NCBI GenBank assembly: GCA_964454675.1
Contig: CAYVUB010000025.1
Location: forward strand, 1-38,464
Direction of reading: 5' to 3'
From: CAYVUB01 sp964454675
GTDB lineage: Bacteria; Bacteroidota; Bacteroidia; Flavobacteriales; Flavobacteriaceae
Length of the DNA: 38,464 nucleotides
In this document: in pieces, positions 17,568 through 25,672 of the stretch
Layout: each line of letters starts with the position of its first letter
How positions within the stretch are numbered: position 1 is the first letter of the stretch
Notes under the pieces: generated by a model
Databases searched by the model: none
What the model was told of the DNA's origin: nothing
Seen by the model: the letters and a program-made list of their open reading frames with translations, nothing else
Translations under genes and position numbers: made by a program

Positions 17568-18650
17568 ATGAGTTTTAAAAATTATCCAATGGTGTCCAGA
17601 GTTGTGTTTGGACGAGGCAGTTTTAATCAGTTGGGAGATATTATTGAACCCAAACGGCTCAATGCTAAAGCACCATTCATATTTTTGGTTGATGATGTAT
17701 TTAAAGGCAATAACGAGATTACGTCCCGTATTCCATTAGCTTACGATGACCAATTATTATTTATTTCTGCCGATGAAGAACCAAAAACGTCACAGGTTGA
17801 CCAACTTGTAGAACAGATTATTTTAACTCATAAAGAACGGCCATCGGGCATTATAGGCATTGGCGGCGGTACCATTCTGGATTTGGCAAAAGCCGTTTCC
17901 ATAATGCTTACCAATGAAGGTGAAGCCAAAAACTATCAAGGTTGGGATTTGGTAAAAACACCGGCAATTTATCATATCGGGATTCCTACAATTTCAGGAA
18001 CAGGTGCCGAAGTATCCCGAACCACCGTTTTAACCGGACCCGAAAAAAAATTAGGTATAAATTCAGATTACACACCTTTTGATCAGGTTATTTTAGATCC
18101 TGAATTAACCAAAGGCGTTCCAAAAGACCAATGGTTTTATACCGGTATGGATTGCTACATTCACTGTATAGAATCTTTAAACGGCACCTATTTAAACGCC
18201 TTTAGCCAGAGTTATGGTGAAAAAGCCTATGAGTTGTGTTTTGAGATTTTTGTTGGTGATAACCTGACAGAAGAAGAAGCTCAGGACAAATTAATGATGG
18301 CGTCCTGGCATGGTGGCATGAGCATTGCCTACTCGCAGGTAGGTGTTGCGCATGCCATGAGTTATGGACTCTCTTATTTATTAGGAACCAAGCACGGTAT
18401 AGGCAACTGCATAGTATTTAATCATCTTCAAGAATTTTATCCCGATGGCGTTACATTGTTTAAAAAAATGAAAGCCAAGCATAATATAAAATTGCCGCAA
18501 GGTCTTTGTGCAAATCTTACAGACGAACAGTTTGATACAATGATTGATGTAGCCATGAGTTTAGTACCGCTATGGGAAAATGCCTTGGGCAAAAACTGGC
18601 AGCGTACCATTACAAGAGAAAAGCTCAGAACCTTATATCAAAAAATGTAA
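17568..18650 (+). CDS. kdnB: KdnB-like metal-dependent Kdo 8-oxidase
   Basis: A 360-residue group III (iron-type) alcohol dehydrogenase. The N-terminal Rossmann part has GIIGIGGGTILDLAKAVSIM. Metal ligands are visible as MDCYIHCIES (Asp and His four apart), GVAHAMSYG and TKHGIGN. The overall sequence and its place in the kdsB cluster fit KdnB, which oxidises C8 of Kdo so that the aminotransferase KdnA can make 8-amino-3,8-dideoxy-Kdo. No kdnA is in the window. A generic alcohol dehydrogenase is the alternative. Confidence 0.8.
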   Translation: MSFKNYPMVSRVVFGRGSFNQLGDIIEPKRLNAKAPFIFLVDDVFKGNNEITSRIPLAYDDQLLFISADEEPKTSQVDQLVEQIILTHKERPSGIIGIGGGTILDLAKAVSIMLTNEGEAKNYQGWDLVKTPAIYHIGIPTISGTGAEVSRTTVLTGPEKKLGINSDYTPFDQVILDPELTKGVPKDQWFYTGMDCYIHCIESLNGTYLNAFSQSYGEKAYELCFEIFVGDNLTEEEAQDKLMMASWHGGMSIAYSQVGVAHAMSYGLSYLLGTKHGIGNCIVFNHLQEFYPDGVTLFKKMKAKHNIKLPQGLCANLTDEQFDTMIDVAMSLVPLWENALGKNWQRTITREKLRTLYQKM

Positions 18651-18651
18651 T

Positions 18652-19200
18652 ATGCGCCGGGTTGCCAGATTTATATACTACAAAATTTTGGGCTGGAAAA
18701 TCACGGGTAACACCAATTTTTCAAGTGATAGCGTAAAAAAAGTAGTGATTATAGCAGCACCTCACACCAGTTGGCATGACTTTTATATTGGCGTATTACT
18801 TAGAAAAATAGCAAACGTAAAATGCAATTTTGTTGCAAAAAAGGAATTGTTTGTTTGGCCTTTCGGGTATTATTTCAGAGCTATAGGAGGCGCACCGTTG
18901 GACAGAAGTTCCAGTCAAAATAAAGTAGAAGCCATTGCAAAATTGTTTGAAGGCAAAAATGAATTTAGACTGGCACTTGCCCCCGAAGGCACTCGCAAAA
19001 AAGTTGAAAACTGGAAAACAGGTTTTTACTACATTGCAAAAACTGCAAATGTGCCAATCATTATGTTTACATTAGATTTTAAAAATAAACAAAATCATAT
19101 TTCAGAACCTTTTTATCCTACAGACGATATTGATGCAGATTTTAAATATATGAGAAACTTTTTTGACGGTGTTGTTGGAAAAATTTCTAAGTATTCATAA
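18652..19200 (+). CDS. 1-acylglycerol-3-phosphate acyltransferase-like protein
   Basis: A 182-residue member of the PlsC-type acyltransferase family. The catalytic HX4D motif is APHTSWHDFYIG near residue 40, a later substrate motif is GGAPLDRSS, and motif III is APEGTRKK near residue 117. The ATG at 18652 lies one base after the kdnB stop, so the gene is probably coupled. It may acylate lysophosphatidate, or a lipid A or other membrane precursor given the neighbours. It lacks an N-terminal membrane helix. Ends before a strong terminator. Confidence 0.87.
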   Translation: MRRVARFIYYKILGWKITGNTNFSSDSVKKVVIIAAPHTSWHDFYIGVLLRKIANVKCNFVAKKELFVWPFGYYFRAIGGAPLDRSSSQNKVEAIAKLFEGKNEFRLALAPEGTRKKVENWKTGFYYIAKTANVPIIMFTLDFKNKQNHISEPFYPTDDIDADFKYMRNFFDGVVGKISKYS

Positions 19201-19297
19201 TCTGCTTTGGTATAAATTTTGCTTTTTATTTAAGAAGCAAAGATGAAACATAAAGTAAACAGTTTTTGTCCCTAAAAAGAAACATTGAGCTTAATTG

Positions 19298-19326
19298 AGC
19301 CATTTCCATACGAAATGGCTTTTTTT
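19298..19326 (+). terminator. Intrinsic terminator of the kdsB-acyltransferase cluster
   Basis: Perfect 9-bp stem AGCCATTTC with GAAATGGCT, loop CATAC, then TTTTTT. About 100 nt after the acyltransferase stop. Confidence 0.9.
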
Positions 19327-19354
19327 AGTTATCTACACAATAAAGGAGAATAAG

Positions 19355-19383
19355 AAAAGGCTGCCATTATTTGGCAGCCTTTT
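19355..19383. terminator. Intrinsic terminator, mainly for the metalloprotease
   Basis: Stem AAAGGCTGCCA with TGGCAGCCTTT around a TTATT loop, with A and T tracts on both sides. It lies just past the minus-strand stop at 19405 and can also act on the plus strand. Confidence 0.88.
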
Positions 19384-19404
19384 GTATTTATTTAGCACAA
19401 ATAC

Positions 19405-22011
19405 TTACTTAATTTCTTTTAAAGCATTGTCAATCAAAGTGGTTAAATGCTGTTTGTGAGCTCTTGAAGATACATCGCCCGCAGCATTTGCCGCCATAGT
19501 TTTTATAGCTTTCAAATTATACAATGCCATTGATTTTGCATGATGGTTGTAACGGCTGTTTTGGTTGCCTGTTAGCATTGCAATCAATCTGTTTGTATAA
19601 TCAAGTTGAAGATTTTGTCTGAATGAGTTTACATTGCCCGTAATATCGGTTTTAAAAACAGCATTGTTTAAATCTGTCATAAAAGCAGATAATTTGTATT
19701 CATTGCCATATAATTCAGAATCTACGATTCTTTGTAATGTATTAGGGTGAAGTATATGATTTAATACACTTTGCTGGTATGATAATACTTGCGTGTGGAT
19801 TTTTGGGTCTTCAGTTCCCATAAAGAAATTATAACCTCTGCGTTGCATTGCCAGATAATTATATAAATCATTTGGAGCATCAAAGGCATTTGGAGCAAAA
19901 ACGTATGTGGATAATGCATTCATAGCGCGTTTTTGGTCTGCAAGGCTCACAGGAGTATAAGGCTGTTTTGCACCTTCTTGTCCTGCCATACCTCTTTCTA
20001 CATATACACCGCCAATGTATCTTGAAATTACACCGGCAGATGTTGCGCTCTGACCACTTAATAAGTAGTAAGCACGTCTTAATTCTTGATACGACTCACC
20101 GGTTTTTGTAAATTTTGATTTTACATCGCCCATCATCGAGTTCACCAATTTTATTCTGTCAACAGAATATCTTATGGCATCACTTGATAAATCGCCAACC
20201 ATCACTCTCGGGTCAATAGCTTTACCGGGCGAACGCATATCATCGGCATCATTACCAAAAATAAACTCAGGTTTTGTCGATTGATTTAATAACGCAACTT
20301 TTTCGGCTTCATTTTTAAAAGGTGTATAACCAAACTGGATTGCCCAAATATCGTAAGGCCCAACAGAGGTATCATAATATTGACCTTGTTTTGTTCTGTC
20401 GTTTGTAATGTTAATGCCGGCATAATCCATTACCGAGCCCGTTAAGGCTTTTCCTTTGATAAAGTTGGCATCTGCAAGCTGCTCAGGCGAAAATAACTGG
20501 CTGGCTTTCATATTATGGTTTAATCCAAGTGTATGTCCTACTTCATGCATGATTAAGGCTATCATAGCTTCTTTTTTCATACGTACCATTTCTAAGTCTG
20601 ATGCGCCTGAAGCTTCCAAAACTGAAGTGCCAAACATTGTGTTTTCATGCATTATATGACCAAGAGAGCACATCATGTGGTTGTTGTCAAAACTTTCATA
20701 AGCCGATGTATGTGCTGCGGCATTAAGGTCAAATAGTTTATCAAGAAGTACTCTGTTTGTAAAATGTACGTATTCGAGCATGATGTCGGCACCAAGAATT
20801 TCGCCGGTTCTCGGGTTTACAAAGCTTGGCCCGTAACCACCAAAAGGCGGGTTGTTTGGTGATGATGTCCAACGTAATACGTTATAACGAATATCGCCTG
20901 CATCCCAATCGGCATCATCAGGCTGCATTTTTACAACCATAGCGTTTTTAAATCCTGCTTTTTCAAAGGCTTTATTCCATTCTAAAACACCGGCCTCTAC
21001 GGTTTCTCTCCATTCAACAGGTGTTGTGTTTTCCATCCACCAGGTTATTGGTGTAACGGGCTCAGAGATTGCGGCATTTGGGTCTTTCTTAACTAAATTC
21101 CAACGGTGTACCAAATCTCTGTACGGTGTTGAGCTTGTTGCTGTCTGGTCGTTAATTTGGGTTGTAAAATACCCGACTCTTGGGTCGTCAAAACGCACTT
21201 CATAGTCATTATCAGGCATAGCTATCAAACTGTGGTATATTTTGATGCTTACGTTGCGCCCGTCTGTTACAGCACTCGAACCTCCGTTAAGCACAGAAGG
21301 TGATGAGTACACGTATTCTACAGCTATATCAGTATTTTCAGGATAGTTGCGTATAGCGTTGATTTTGGTTTTTCCGTTATCAAGATTTCCTAATGAAAAT
21401 GCCATAGGTGATTCGCCCGGAAATCGTGAAGGTTTGATTTGGGTTAATGTTTCTTTCATAAACAAATCGGAGGCAGAAATAAGGTATAATCCTTTTTCTT
21501 TATCATGGCTCAGGATTTTTTCGCTTGCCATAATACCTTCACTCATATTGGCATTTTGTGATTTTGAAATGGCATTTTCAGGGTCAAAATAAAAAGATGT
21601 GTTTTGAGTGACAAATTCAATTTTATCAAAATATTTTTTGATTGTAAAAACTTTTGATTCACCGTACGCACCTCTAAAACGGCCTGCATCAAGAACACCG
21701 TCTGCTACTTGATTAAAATGGATAAATTCTTTGCCCAACTGGTCTTCAGAGATAAGCATTTGCAGAGTTCCGCTTACTGTATCTTGATACACGGTAAAAA
21801 GACCTTCAATCTTTTTGCTTTGTTTTACCAAATCGTCAATGGATTTGTCTTTAGGTTTCTTTGCAGCCGCGGCAGCGGTTGCGGCAGCTTCAGCAGCTTG
21901 CTTGGCTTTCTTTTTTTTACTTTGAGCATCTGCCTGTTGCGGGATGATAAAAGTACAAAACAATACTAATAACAGTAATCGTTTTGAAACGGTAAACGTG
22001 TTGATTTTCAT
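19405..22011 (-). CDS. Secreted zinc metalloprotease (DUF5117/DUF5118/DUF4953 type)
   Basis: An 868-residue secreted protease. The signal peptide is MKINTFTVSKRLLLLVLFC... with cleavage near ADAQ, followed by a low-complexity Lys/Ala stretch (SKKKKAKQAAEAAATAAAAAKK). The N-terminal DUF5118- and DUF5117-like region is followed by a metzincin-like catalytic part. The zinc site is HEVGHTLGLNH, with ligands His489, His493 and His499 and catalytic Glu490. The motif matches the HExxHxxGxxH consensus of metzincins. Family members are widespread in Bacteroidota, of unknown substrate, and probably periplasmic or outer-membrane associated. No T9SS sorting domain is seen at the C-terminus (ends LIDNALKEIK). 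Confidence 0.9.
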   Translation of the reverse strand: MKINTFTVSKRLLLLVLFCTFIIPQQADAQSKKKKAKQAAEAAATAAAAAKKPKDKSIDDLVKQSKKIEGLFTVYQDTVSGTLQMLISEDQLGKEFIHFNQVADGVLDAGRFRGAYGESKVFTIKKYFDKIEFVTQNTSFYFDPENAISKSQNANMSEGIMASEKILSHDKEKGLYLISASDLFMKETLTQIKPSRFPGESPMAFSLGNLDNGKTKINAIRNYPENTDIAVEYVYSSPSVLNGGSSAVTDGRNVSIKIYHSLIAMPDNDYEVRFDDPRVGYFTTQINDQTATSSTPYRDLVHRWNLVKKDPNAAISEPVTPITWWMENTTPVEWRETVEAGVLEWNKAFEKAGFKNAMVVKMQPDDADWDAGDIRYNVLRWTSSPNNPPFGGYGPSFVNPRTGEILGADIMLEYVHFTNRVLLDKLFDLNAAAHTSAYESFDNNHMMCSLGHIMHENTMFGTSVLEASGASDLEMVRMKKEAMIALIMHEVGHTLGLNHNMKASQLFSPEQLADANFIKGKALTGSVMDYAGINITNDRTKQGQYYDTSVGPYDIWAIQFGYTPFKNEAEKVALLNQSTKPEFIFGNDADDMRSPGKAIDPRVMVGDLSSDAIRYSVDRIKLVNSMMGDVKSKFTKTGESYQELRRAYYLLSGQSATSAGVISRYIGGVYVERGMAGQEGAKQPYTPVSLADQKRAMNALSTYVFAPNAFDAPNDLYNYLAMQRRGYNFFMGTEDPKIHTQVLSYQQSVLNHILHPNTLQRIVDSELYGNEYKLSAFMTDLNNAVFKTDITGNVNSFRQNLQLDYTNRLIAMLTGNQNSRYNHHAKSMALYNLKAIKTMAANAAGDVSSRAHKQHLTTLIDNALKEIK

Positions 22012-22088
22012 GAATTTGATTATAATTGTTTAATTTTAGAATAAATAGTTGCACAATTTAGGTATTATGTGCTTACATATTAAATAAT

Positions 22089-22111
22089 AAAATGTTAAAT
22101 ATTAACATTTT
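22089..22111. promoter_or_regulatory. Perfect 10-bp inverted repeat upstream of the metalloprotease
   Basis: AAAATGTTAA, spacer ATA, then TTAACATTTT. It lies about 80 nt upstream of the protease ATG and has no adjoining U-tract on either strand, so an operator is more likely than a terminator. Being so AT-rich, chance symmetry is possible. Confidence 0.35.
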
Positions 22112-22125
22112 GAATGCATAAAAAA

Positions 22126-22155
22126 AAAAGACTATCAGGAAAGTAATAGTCTTTT
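22126..22155 (-). terminator. Intrinsic terminator of yebC
   Basis: On the minus strand, AAAAGACTAT pairs with ATAGTCTTTT around a 10-nt loop, followed by a run of T. It lies 23 nt past the yebC stop. Confidence 0.85.
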
Positions 22156-22177
22156 GTTTGCAGATATAGATATAACT

Positions 22178-22900
22178 TTAATTATCTGTTATTTCTTCCA
22201 TAGTGTGATATACGTTTTGAACGTCATCATCTTCTTCAATTTTTTCTAAAAGTTTTTCAACATCGGCAGCCTGCTCTGGTGTGAGTGTTTTGGTTACTTG
22301 CGGGATGCGTTCAAAACCGGATGATAATATTTCAATACTGCGCGATTCCAATTCTGATTGTATGGCTCCAAAACTTTCAAAAGGTGCATAAATTAAAATG
22401 CCGTCTTCATCGACAAATACTTCTTCGGCACCAAAATCAATCATCTCAAGTTCTAATTCTTCGGCATCCAGACCTTCGGCATTTATTCTGAAATTACAGG
22501 TATGGTCAAACATAAACACTACAGACCCCGATGTTCCTAAGCTTCCGTCACATTTGTTAAAATAGCTTCTTATGTTTGCTACGGTTCTTGTGTTATTATC
22601 GGTTGCTGTTTCAACCAGAATGGCAATACCGTGTGGGGCATAGCCTTCAAAAAGGACTTCTTTAAAATCGCCAAGACTTTTGTCGGACGCACGTTTTATG
22701 GCGCGTTCTACATTTTCTTTAGGCATGTTTACAGCCTTCGCATTTTGGATTACGGCTCTTAATCGTGCGTTACCGTCCGGGTCGGGACCGCCTTCTTTTA
22801 CTGCCATAACGATATCTTTACCTATACGTGTAAACGCTTTACTCATAGCCGACCAGCGTTTCATTTTACGTGCCTTGCGAAATTCAAAAGCTCTTCCCAT
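22178..22900 (-). CDS. yebC: YebC/PmpR family protein
   Basis: A 240-residue cytoplasmic protein of the YebC/PmpR/TACO1 family. The signature opening is MGRAFEFRKARKMKRWSAMSKAFTRIGKDI, followed by GGPDPDGNARLRAVIQNAKAVNMPKENVERAI and YAPHGIAILVETATDNNTRT. Historically annotated as a transcriptional regulator; more recent work on the family links it to relief of ribosome stalling on proline-rich sequences. The acidic C-terminus (EEDDDVQNVYHTME) is usual. A dispersed ATTTCCG palindrome lies 19 nt upstream. Confidence 0.95.
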   Translation of the reverse strand: MGRAFEFRKARKMKRWSAMSKAFTRIGKDIVMAVKEGGPDPDGNARLRAVIQNAKAVNMPKENVERAIKRASDKSLGDFKEVLFEGYAPHGIAILVETATDNNTRTVANIRSYFNKCDGSLGTSGSVVFMFDHTCNFRINAEGLDAEELELEMIDFGAEEVFVDEDGILIYAPFESFGAIQSELESRSIEILSSGFERIPQVTKTLTPEQAADVEKLLEKIEEDDDVQNVYHTMEEITDN

Positions 22901-22913
22901 TTTTAAATAATTT

Positions 22914-22941
22914 TTGTCATTTCCGCAACGGCGGAAATCTC
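22914..22941. repeat. Dispersed palindromic element, copy 1
   Basis: TTGTCATTTCCGC, AACG, GCGGAAATCTC: an 8-bp inverted repeat ATTTCCGC/GCGGAAAT. A second copy with the same outer sequence (TTTGTCATTTCCG...CGGAAATCT) is at 25338-25364. Elements of this form are frequent in flavobacterial intergenic DNA, from memory. Confidence 0.7.
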
Positions 22942-23053
22942 TTTGTATTTAATTAAAATTTCAAGATTATAATTGTTGTCTTGGTTTTTTCTCAAATCAA
23001 CGTGGCAAATTTAAAAAATTCTACCAATCTTGATAATGGGAAATATAAAATCT

Positions 23054-23344
23054 TTAATCCTGGACCTCCACAATCTGTTCAATGGCATCGAGAAGTTTAA
23101 AATCTTTTTCGGTAACACCATTGGCGCTGTGTGTAGAAAGCGAAATGGTGAGAATATTGTACACGTTTGTCCAGTCGGGATGGTGGTTTAACGCTTCACA
23201 TTCAAAGGCTATGCGGCTCATGGCACTAAAACAGTCCTTGAAATTGTCAAATTCAAATTCGGCATGAAGTGCATTGTCATAAAATTCCCAATCAGGGTAG
23301 CTCAACAGTTTTATTTTGATGTCTTCGGGTGATAATGTGGCCAT
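23054..23344 (-). CDS. phhB: 4a-hydroxytetrahydrobiopterin dehydratase
   Basis: Pterin-4a-carbinolamine dehydratase (PCD/DCoH family), which dehydrates the 4a-hydroxy pterin left by aromatic amino acid hydroxylases. The 96-residue protein carries the family signature CEALNHHPDWTNVYNILTISLSTHSANGVTEKDF, including the catalytic His-His-Pro cluster. Length is usual. No hydroxylase gene is in the window, so the physiological pterin is not defined by context. It lies 42 nt after the SDR gene on the same strand. Confidence 0.93.
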   Translation of the reverse strand: MATLSPEDIKIKLLSYPDWEFYDNALHAEFEFDNFKDCFSAMSRIAFECEALNHHPDWTNVYNILTISLSTHSANGVTEKDFKLLDAIEQIVEVQD

Positions 23345-23386
23345 AAAAGTGTTTTTTTTGTTTTTTTAAATATACTAAAAAATAGC

Positions 23387-24217
23387 TTACTTGTTGAGCT
23401 CTTCCAAAACTTCTGTACTTGTAATATTCAAATGCTTGGGTAGTTTGTTGGTCTTTGGTAACACTGCCAGATACCTGTCGTCATTGGTAGTAAAAACCAA
23501 TTTATAATGAACAGCTTTTGTGGCTATTTGGTCAACAATATCTTTGATAAATTCATCATGATGTACCAAATCTGTACTTCCCAGATGATATATACCATAT
23601 TTTTCCCTGTTGATGATGTAATGCAGTTGTTGTGTGAGTTTAGAATCGGTGGTGACGTTCATGATAAGATTAGGGAAGACCTCTATTGCCGATTGCTCAT
23701 CAATGGCTTGTTTGATTTCTTTTAATCGTGGCGAATGTATCCCGAAAACCATTGGCAACCGTACGATAACTACTTGCTTTTTTGGAAGTTTAAGAAGCAG
23801 GTTTTCAATTTTTATTTTAAAATGCCCGTAAATGCTTTCGCTGAAAGTTTTATCTTCTTCATAACTCGGATATTTGCTGTAAGCATCAAACACGTTGGCA
23901 GATGATAAAAATAGTATCTTGCATTGGTGTTCCAAAGTATATTGAAAAAGATGCTGGTGAGCTATAATCTGTAAGTGAAAATCGCCTCTTAACGCAGAGA
24001 TAATAATATCGGGTTTTACAGCATTAAGAATCTCATATACATCATCTTCTGCAATATTATACTGAAAAAAATGCACATTATTGTCATACTGCTTATTGGG
24101 TGTGCAATAAGTGCCAAAGGTTTTAAAATAGGGGCAAAGCTCTTTGTAAACAGCGTTGCCCAGAAAACCACTGGCACCAAAAATTAAAATACGGTGTTTA
24201 TGCTTTTTATCGCTCAT
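23387..24217 (-). CDS. NAD(P)-dependent SDR (RmlD-like sugar nucleotide reductase)
   Basis: A 276-residue extended short-chain dehydrogenase/reductase. The dinucleotide-binding motif is ILIFGASGFLGNAVYKEL at about residues 10-27, the catalytic Tyr and Lys lie in ESIYGHFKIKIENLLL near residue 130, and IVRLPMVFGIHSPR follows. These features match the RmlD/NAD-dependent epimerase group, which often reduces nucleotide-linked 4-keto sugars. No other sugar nucleotide gene is adjacent, so substrate assignment is weak. It is 27 nt downstream of gcvT and precedes phhB. Confidence 0.82.
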   Translation of the reverse strand: MSDKKHKHRILIFGASGFLGNAVYKELCPYFKTFGTYCTPNKQYDNNVHFFQYNIAEDDVYEILNAVKPDIIISALRGDFHLQIIAHQHLFQYTLEHQCKILFLSSANVFDAYSKYPSYEEDKTFSESIYGHFKIKIENLLLKLPKKQVVIVRLPMVFGIHSPRLKEIKQAIDEQSAIEVFPNLIMNVTTDSKLTQQLHYIINREKYGIYHLGSTDLVHHDEFIKDIVDQIATKAVHYKLVFTTNDDRYLAVLPKTNKLPKHLNITSTEVLEELNK

Positions 24218-24244
24218 TCATTATCATCTCAAAGCAATGCCGGA

Positions 24245-25327
24245 TTATCCTTTATAAAACGGTGGTTTTACAACGGTTGCAGGAACAGCGTTTTTACGTA
24301 TTTGAATGTATATTTTACTTCCGGGTTGTGCATACGCTGTTGGTACGTATCCTAAGCCAATACCAATGTTGAGTGATGGCGACATAGTGCCCGATGTTAC
24401 TTTGCCTATAATAGTACCTTTGTCATCAACAATATCATAATCATGACGCGGAACACCTCGTTCGTCCAGTTCAAATCCTACTAATTTTTTGTCAACACCG
24501 TTTGTTTTTTGCGCTTCAAGTGCTTTACTGTTGGTAAATTCTTTGGTAAATTTTGTAACCCAGCCCAAACCTGCTTCAAAAGGCGATGTGGTATCGTCAA
24601 TATCATTTCCGTAAAGGCAGTATCCCATTTCCAGACGCAAGGTGTCGCGTGCCGCCAGACCAATAGGCTTGATACCATAAGCGGCGCCGGCTTCAAACAC
24701 TTTATCCCATACTTGTTTTACTTCAGCATTTTTACAGTAAATTTCAAATCCGCCGCTGCCTGTATAGCCTGTTGCCGAAATGATAACATGTTCAATACCT
24801 GCAAAATCACCCACAATAAAATTGTAAAATTCAATAGCAGACAAATCGTGGCTTGATAAACTCTGCATGGCTTCAACAGCTTTCGGGCCCTGAATGGCAA
24901 GCAGCGAGTAGTCATCAGATAAGTTGCGCATTACGGCACCAACATCATTCTTTGATTGTATCCAGTTCCAGTCTTTTTCAATATTACCTGCATTTACAAC
25001 CAGCAGATATGTGGTTTCTTTTACGCGATACACAATCAAATCATCAACAATACCGCCGTTGTCATTGGGTAAATATGAATATTGTGCTTTGCCTATGGTA
25101 AGTTTTGAAACATCGTTACTTGTCACTTTTTGTATTAATGCCAATGCATTATCACCTTCAATCAGGAATTCGCCCATGTGGCTCACGTCAAAAACACCAA
25201 CGCCTTTGCGTACGGTTTCGTGTTCGGCATTGACGCCTTCATATTGAACCGGCATATTAAATCCTGCAAAAGGAACCATTTTTGCTCCAAGAGCTTCGTG
25301 AACGGGTGTTAACGTTGTGTTTTTCAT
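24245..25327 (-). CDS. gcvT: Aminomethyltransferase (glycine cleavage T-protein)
   Basis: T-protein of the glycine cleavage system. It transfers the methylene group from aminomethyl-lipoyl H-protein to tetrahydrofolate and releases ammonia. The 360-residue sequence begins with the family pattern TPVHEALGAKMVPFAGFNMPVQY and continues VGVFDVSHMGEF, YLLVVNAGNIEKDW, TGYTGSGGFEIYC and the C-terminal barrel with GKVTSGTMSPSL. Length is normal. Other gcv genes are not in the window, so the system is split in this genome, as is common in Flavobacteriia. Confidence 0.96.
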   Translation of the reverse strand: MKNTTLTPVHEALGAKMVPFAGFNMPVQYEGVNAEHETVRKGVGVFDVSHMGEFLIEGDNALALIQKVTSNDVSKLTIGKAQYSYLPNDNGGIVDDLIVYRVKETTYLLVVNAGNIEKDWNWIQSKNDVGAVMRNLSDDYSLLAIQGPKAVEAMQSLSSHDLSAIEFYNFIVGDFAGIEHVIISATGYTGSGGFEIYCKNAEVKQVWDKVFEAGAAYGIKPIGLAARDTLRLEMGYCLYGNDIDDTTSPFEAGLGWVTKFTKEFTNSKALEAQKTNGVDKKLVGFELDERGVPRHDYDIVDDKGTIIGKVTSGTMSPSLNIGIGLGYVPTAYAQPGSKIYIQIRKNAVPATVVKPPFYKG

Positions 25328-25337
25328 AATTATCTCT

Positions 25338-25364
25338 TTGTCATTTCCGTAATACCGGAAATCT
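25338..25364. repeat. Dispersed palindromic element, copy 2
   Basis: TTGTCATTTCCGTAATACCGGAAATCT, inverted repeat ATTTCCG (25343-25349) and CGGAAAT (25356-25362). Same outer sequence as copy 1 at 22914-22941 but with a different loop, so stem symmetry is kept while the loop varies. It sits between the 50-codon ORF and gcvT. Confidence 0.68.
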
Positions 25365-25370
25365 GTTATG

Positions 25371-25523
25371 TTAATTGTTTTTTGTCAATATATAAACGAT
25401 GACGGTACATACGGCTAATATTCCAAAACCATAAATAATGGCTTTTTTTGTATTCATGTTTGACATGATACCTTCTATTACAGAAGCTAAAAATTTTAGC
25501 ATCCCTGTTAAAATTTCTTCCAT
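25371..25523 (-). CDS. Small single-pass membrane protein, 50 residues
   Basis: A 50-codon ORF upstream of gcvT on the same strand. The N-terminal half (MEEILTGMLKFLASVIEGIM) looks amphipathic. The C-terminal half is a membrane helix from AIIYGFGILAVCTVIVYIL followed by TKNN. The phase is open from ATG to TAA, and the helix is too regular for chance noise. No family recognised. It could be a small inner-membrane peptide. The dispersed palindrome lies between its stop and gcvT, so cotranscription is uncertain. Confidence 0.55.
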   Translation of the reverse strand: MEEILTGMLKFLASVIEGIMSNMNTKKAIIYGFGILAVCTVIVYILTKNN

Positions 25524-25672
25524 TATTAAATTCGTCAAAGTGCTTGCAAAACTATTGAAAATAATCCACTTTTAAAACCAATGAATCCGATTAAAAATAT
25601 GTTAATTTTAAACAGATAATGAGTCTTGTTTAAGAATATTATTAATTTTCGTAATTAAATACTGTTATTTTA

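Noticed and set aside
24509..25247. Several 65- to 115-codon ORFs in other frames
   Set aside because: All overlap gcvT, which is a clear family member over its whole length.
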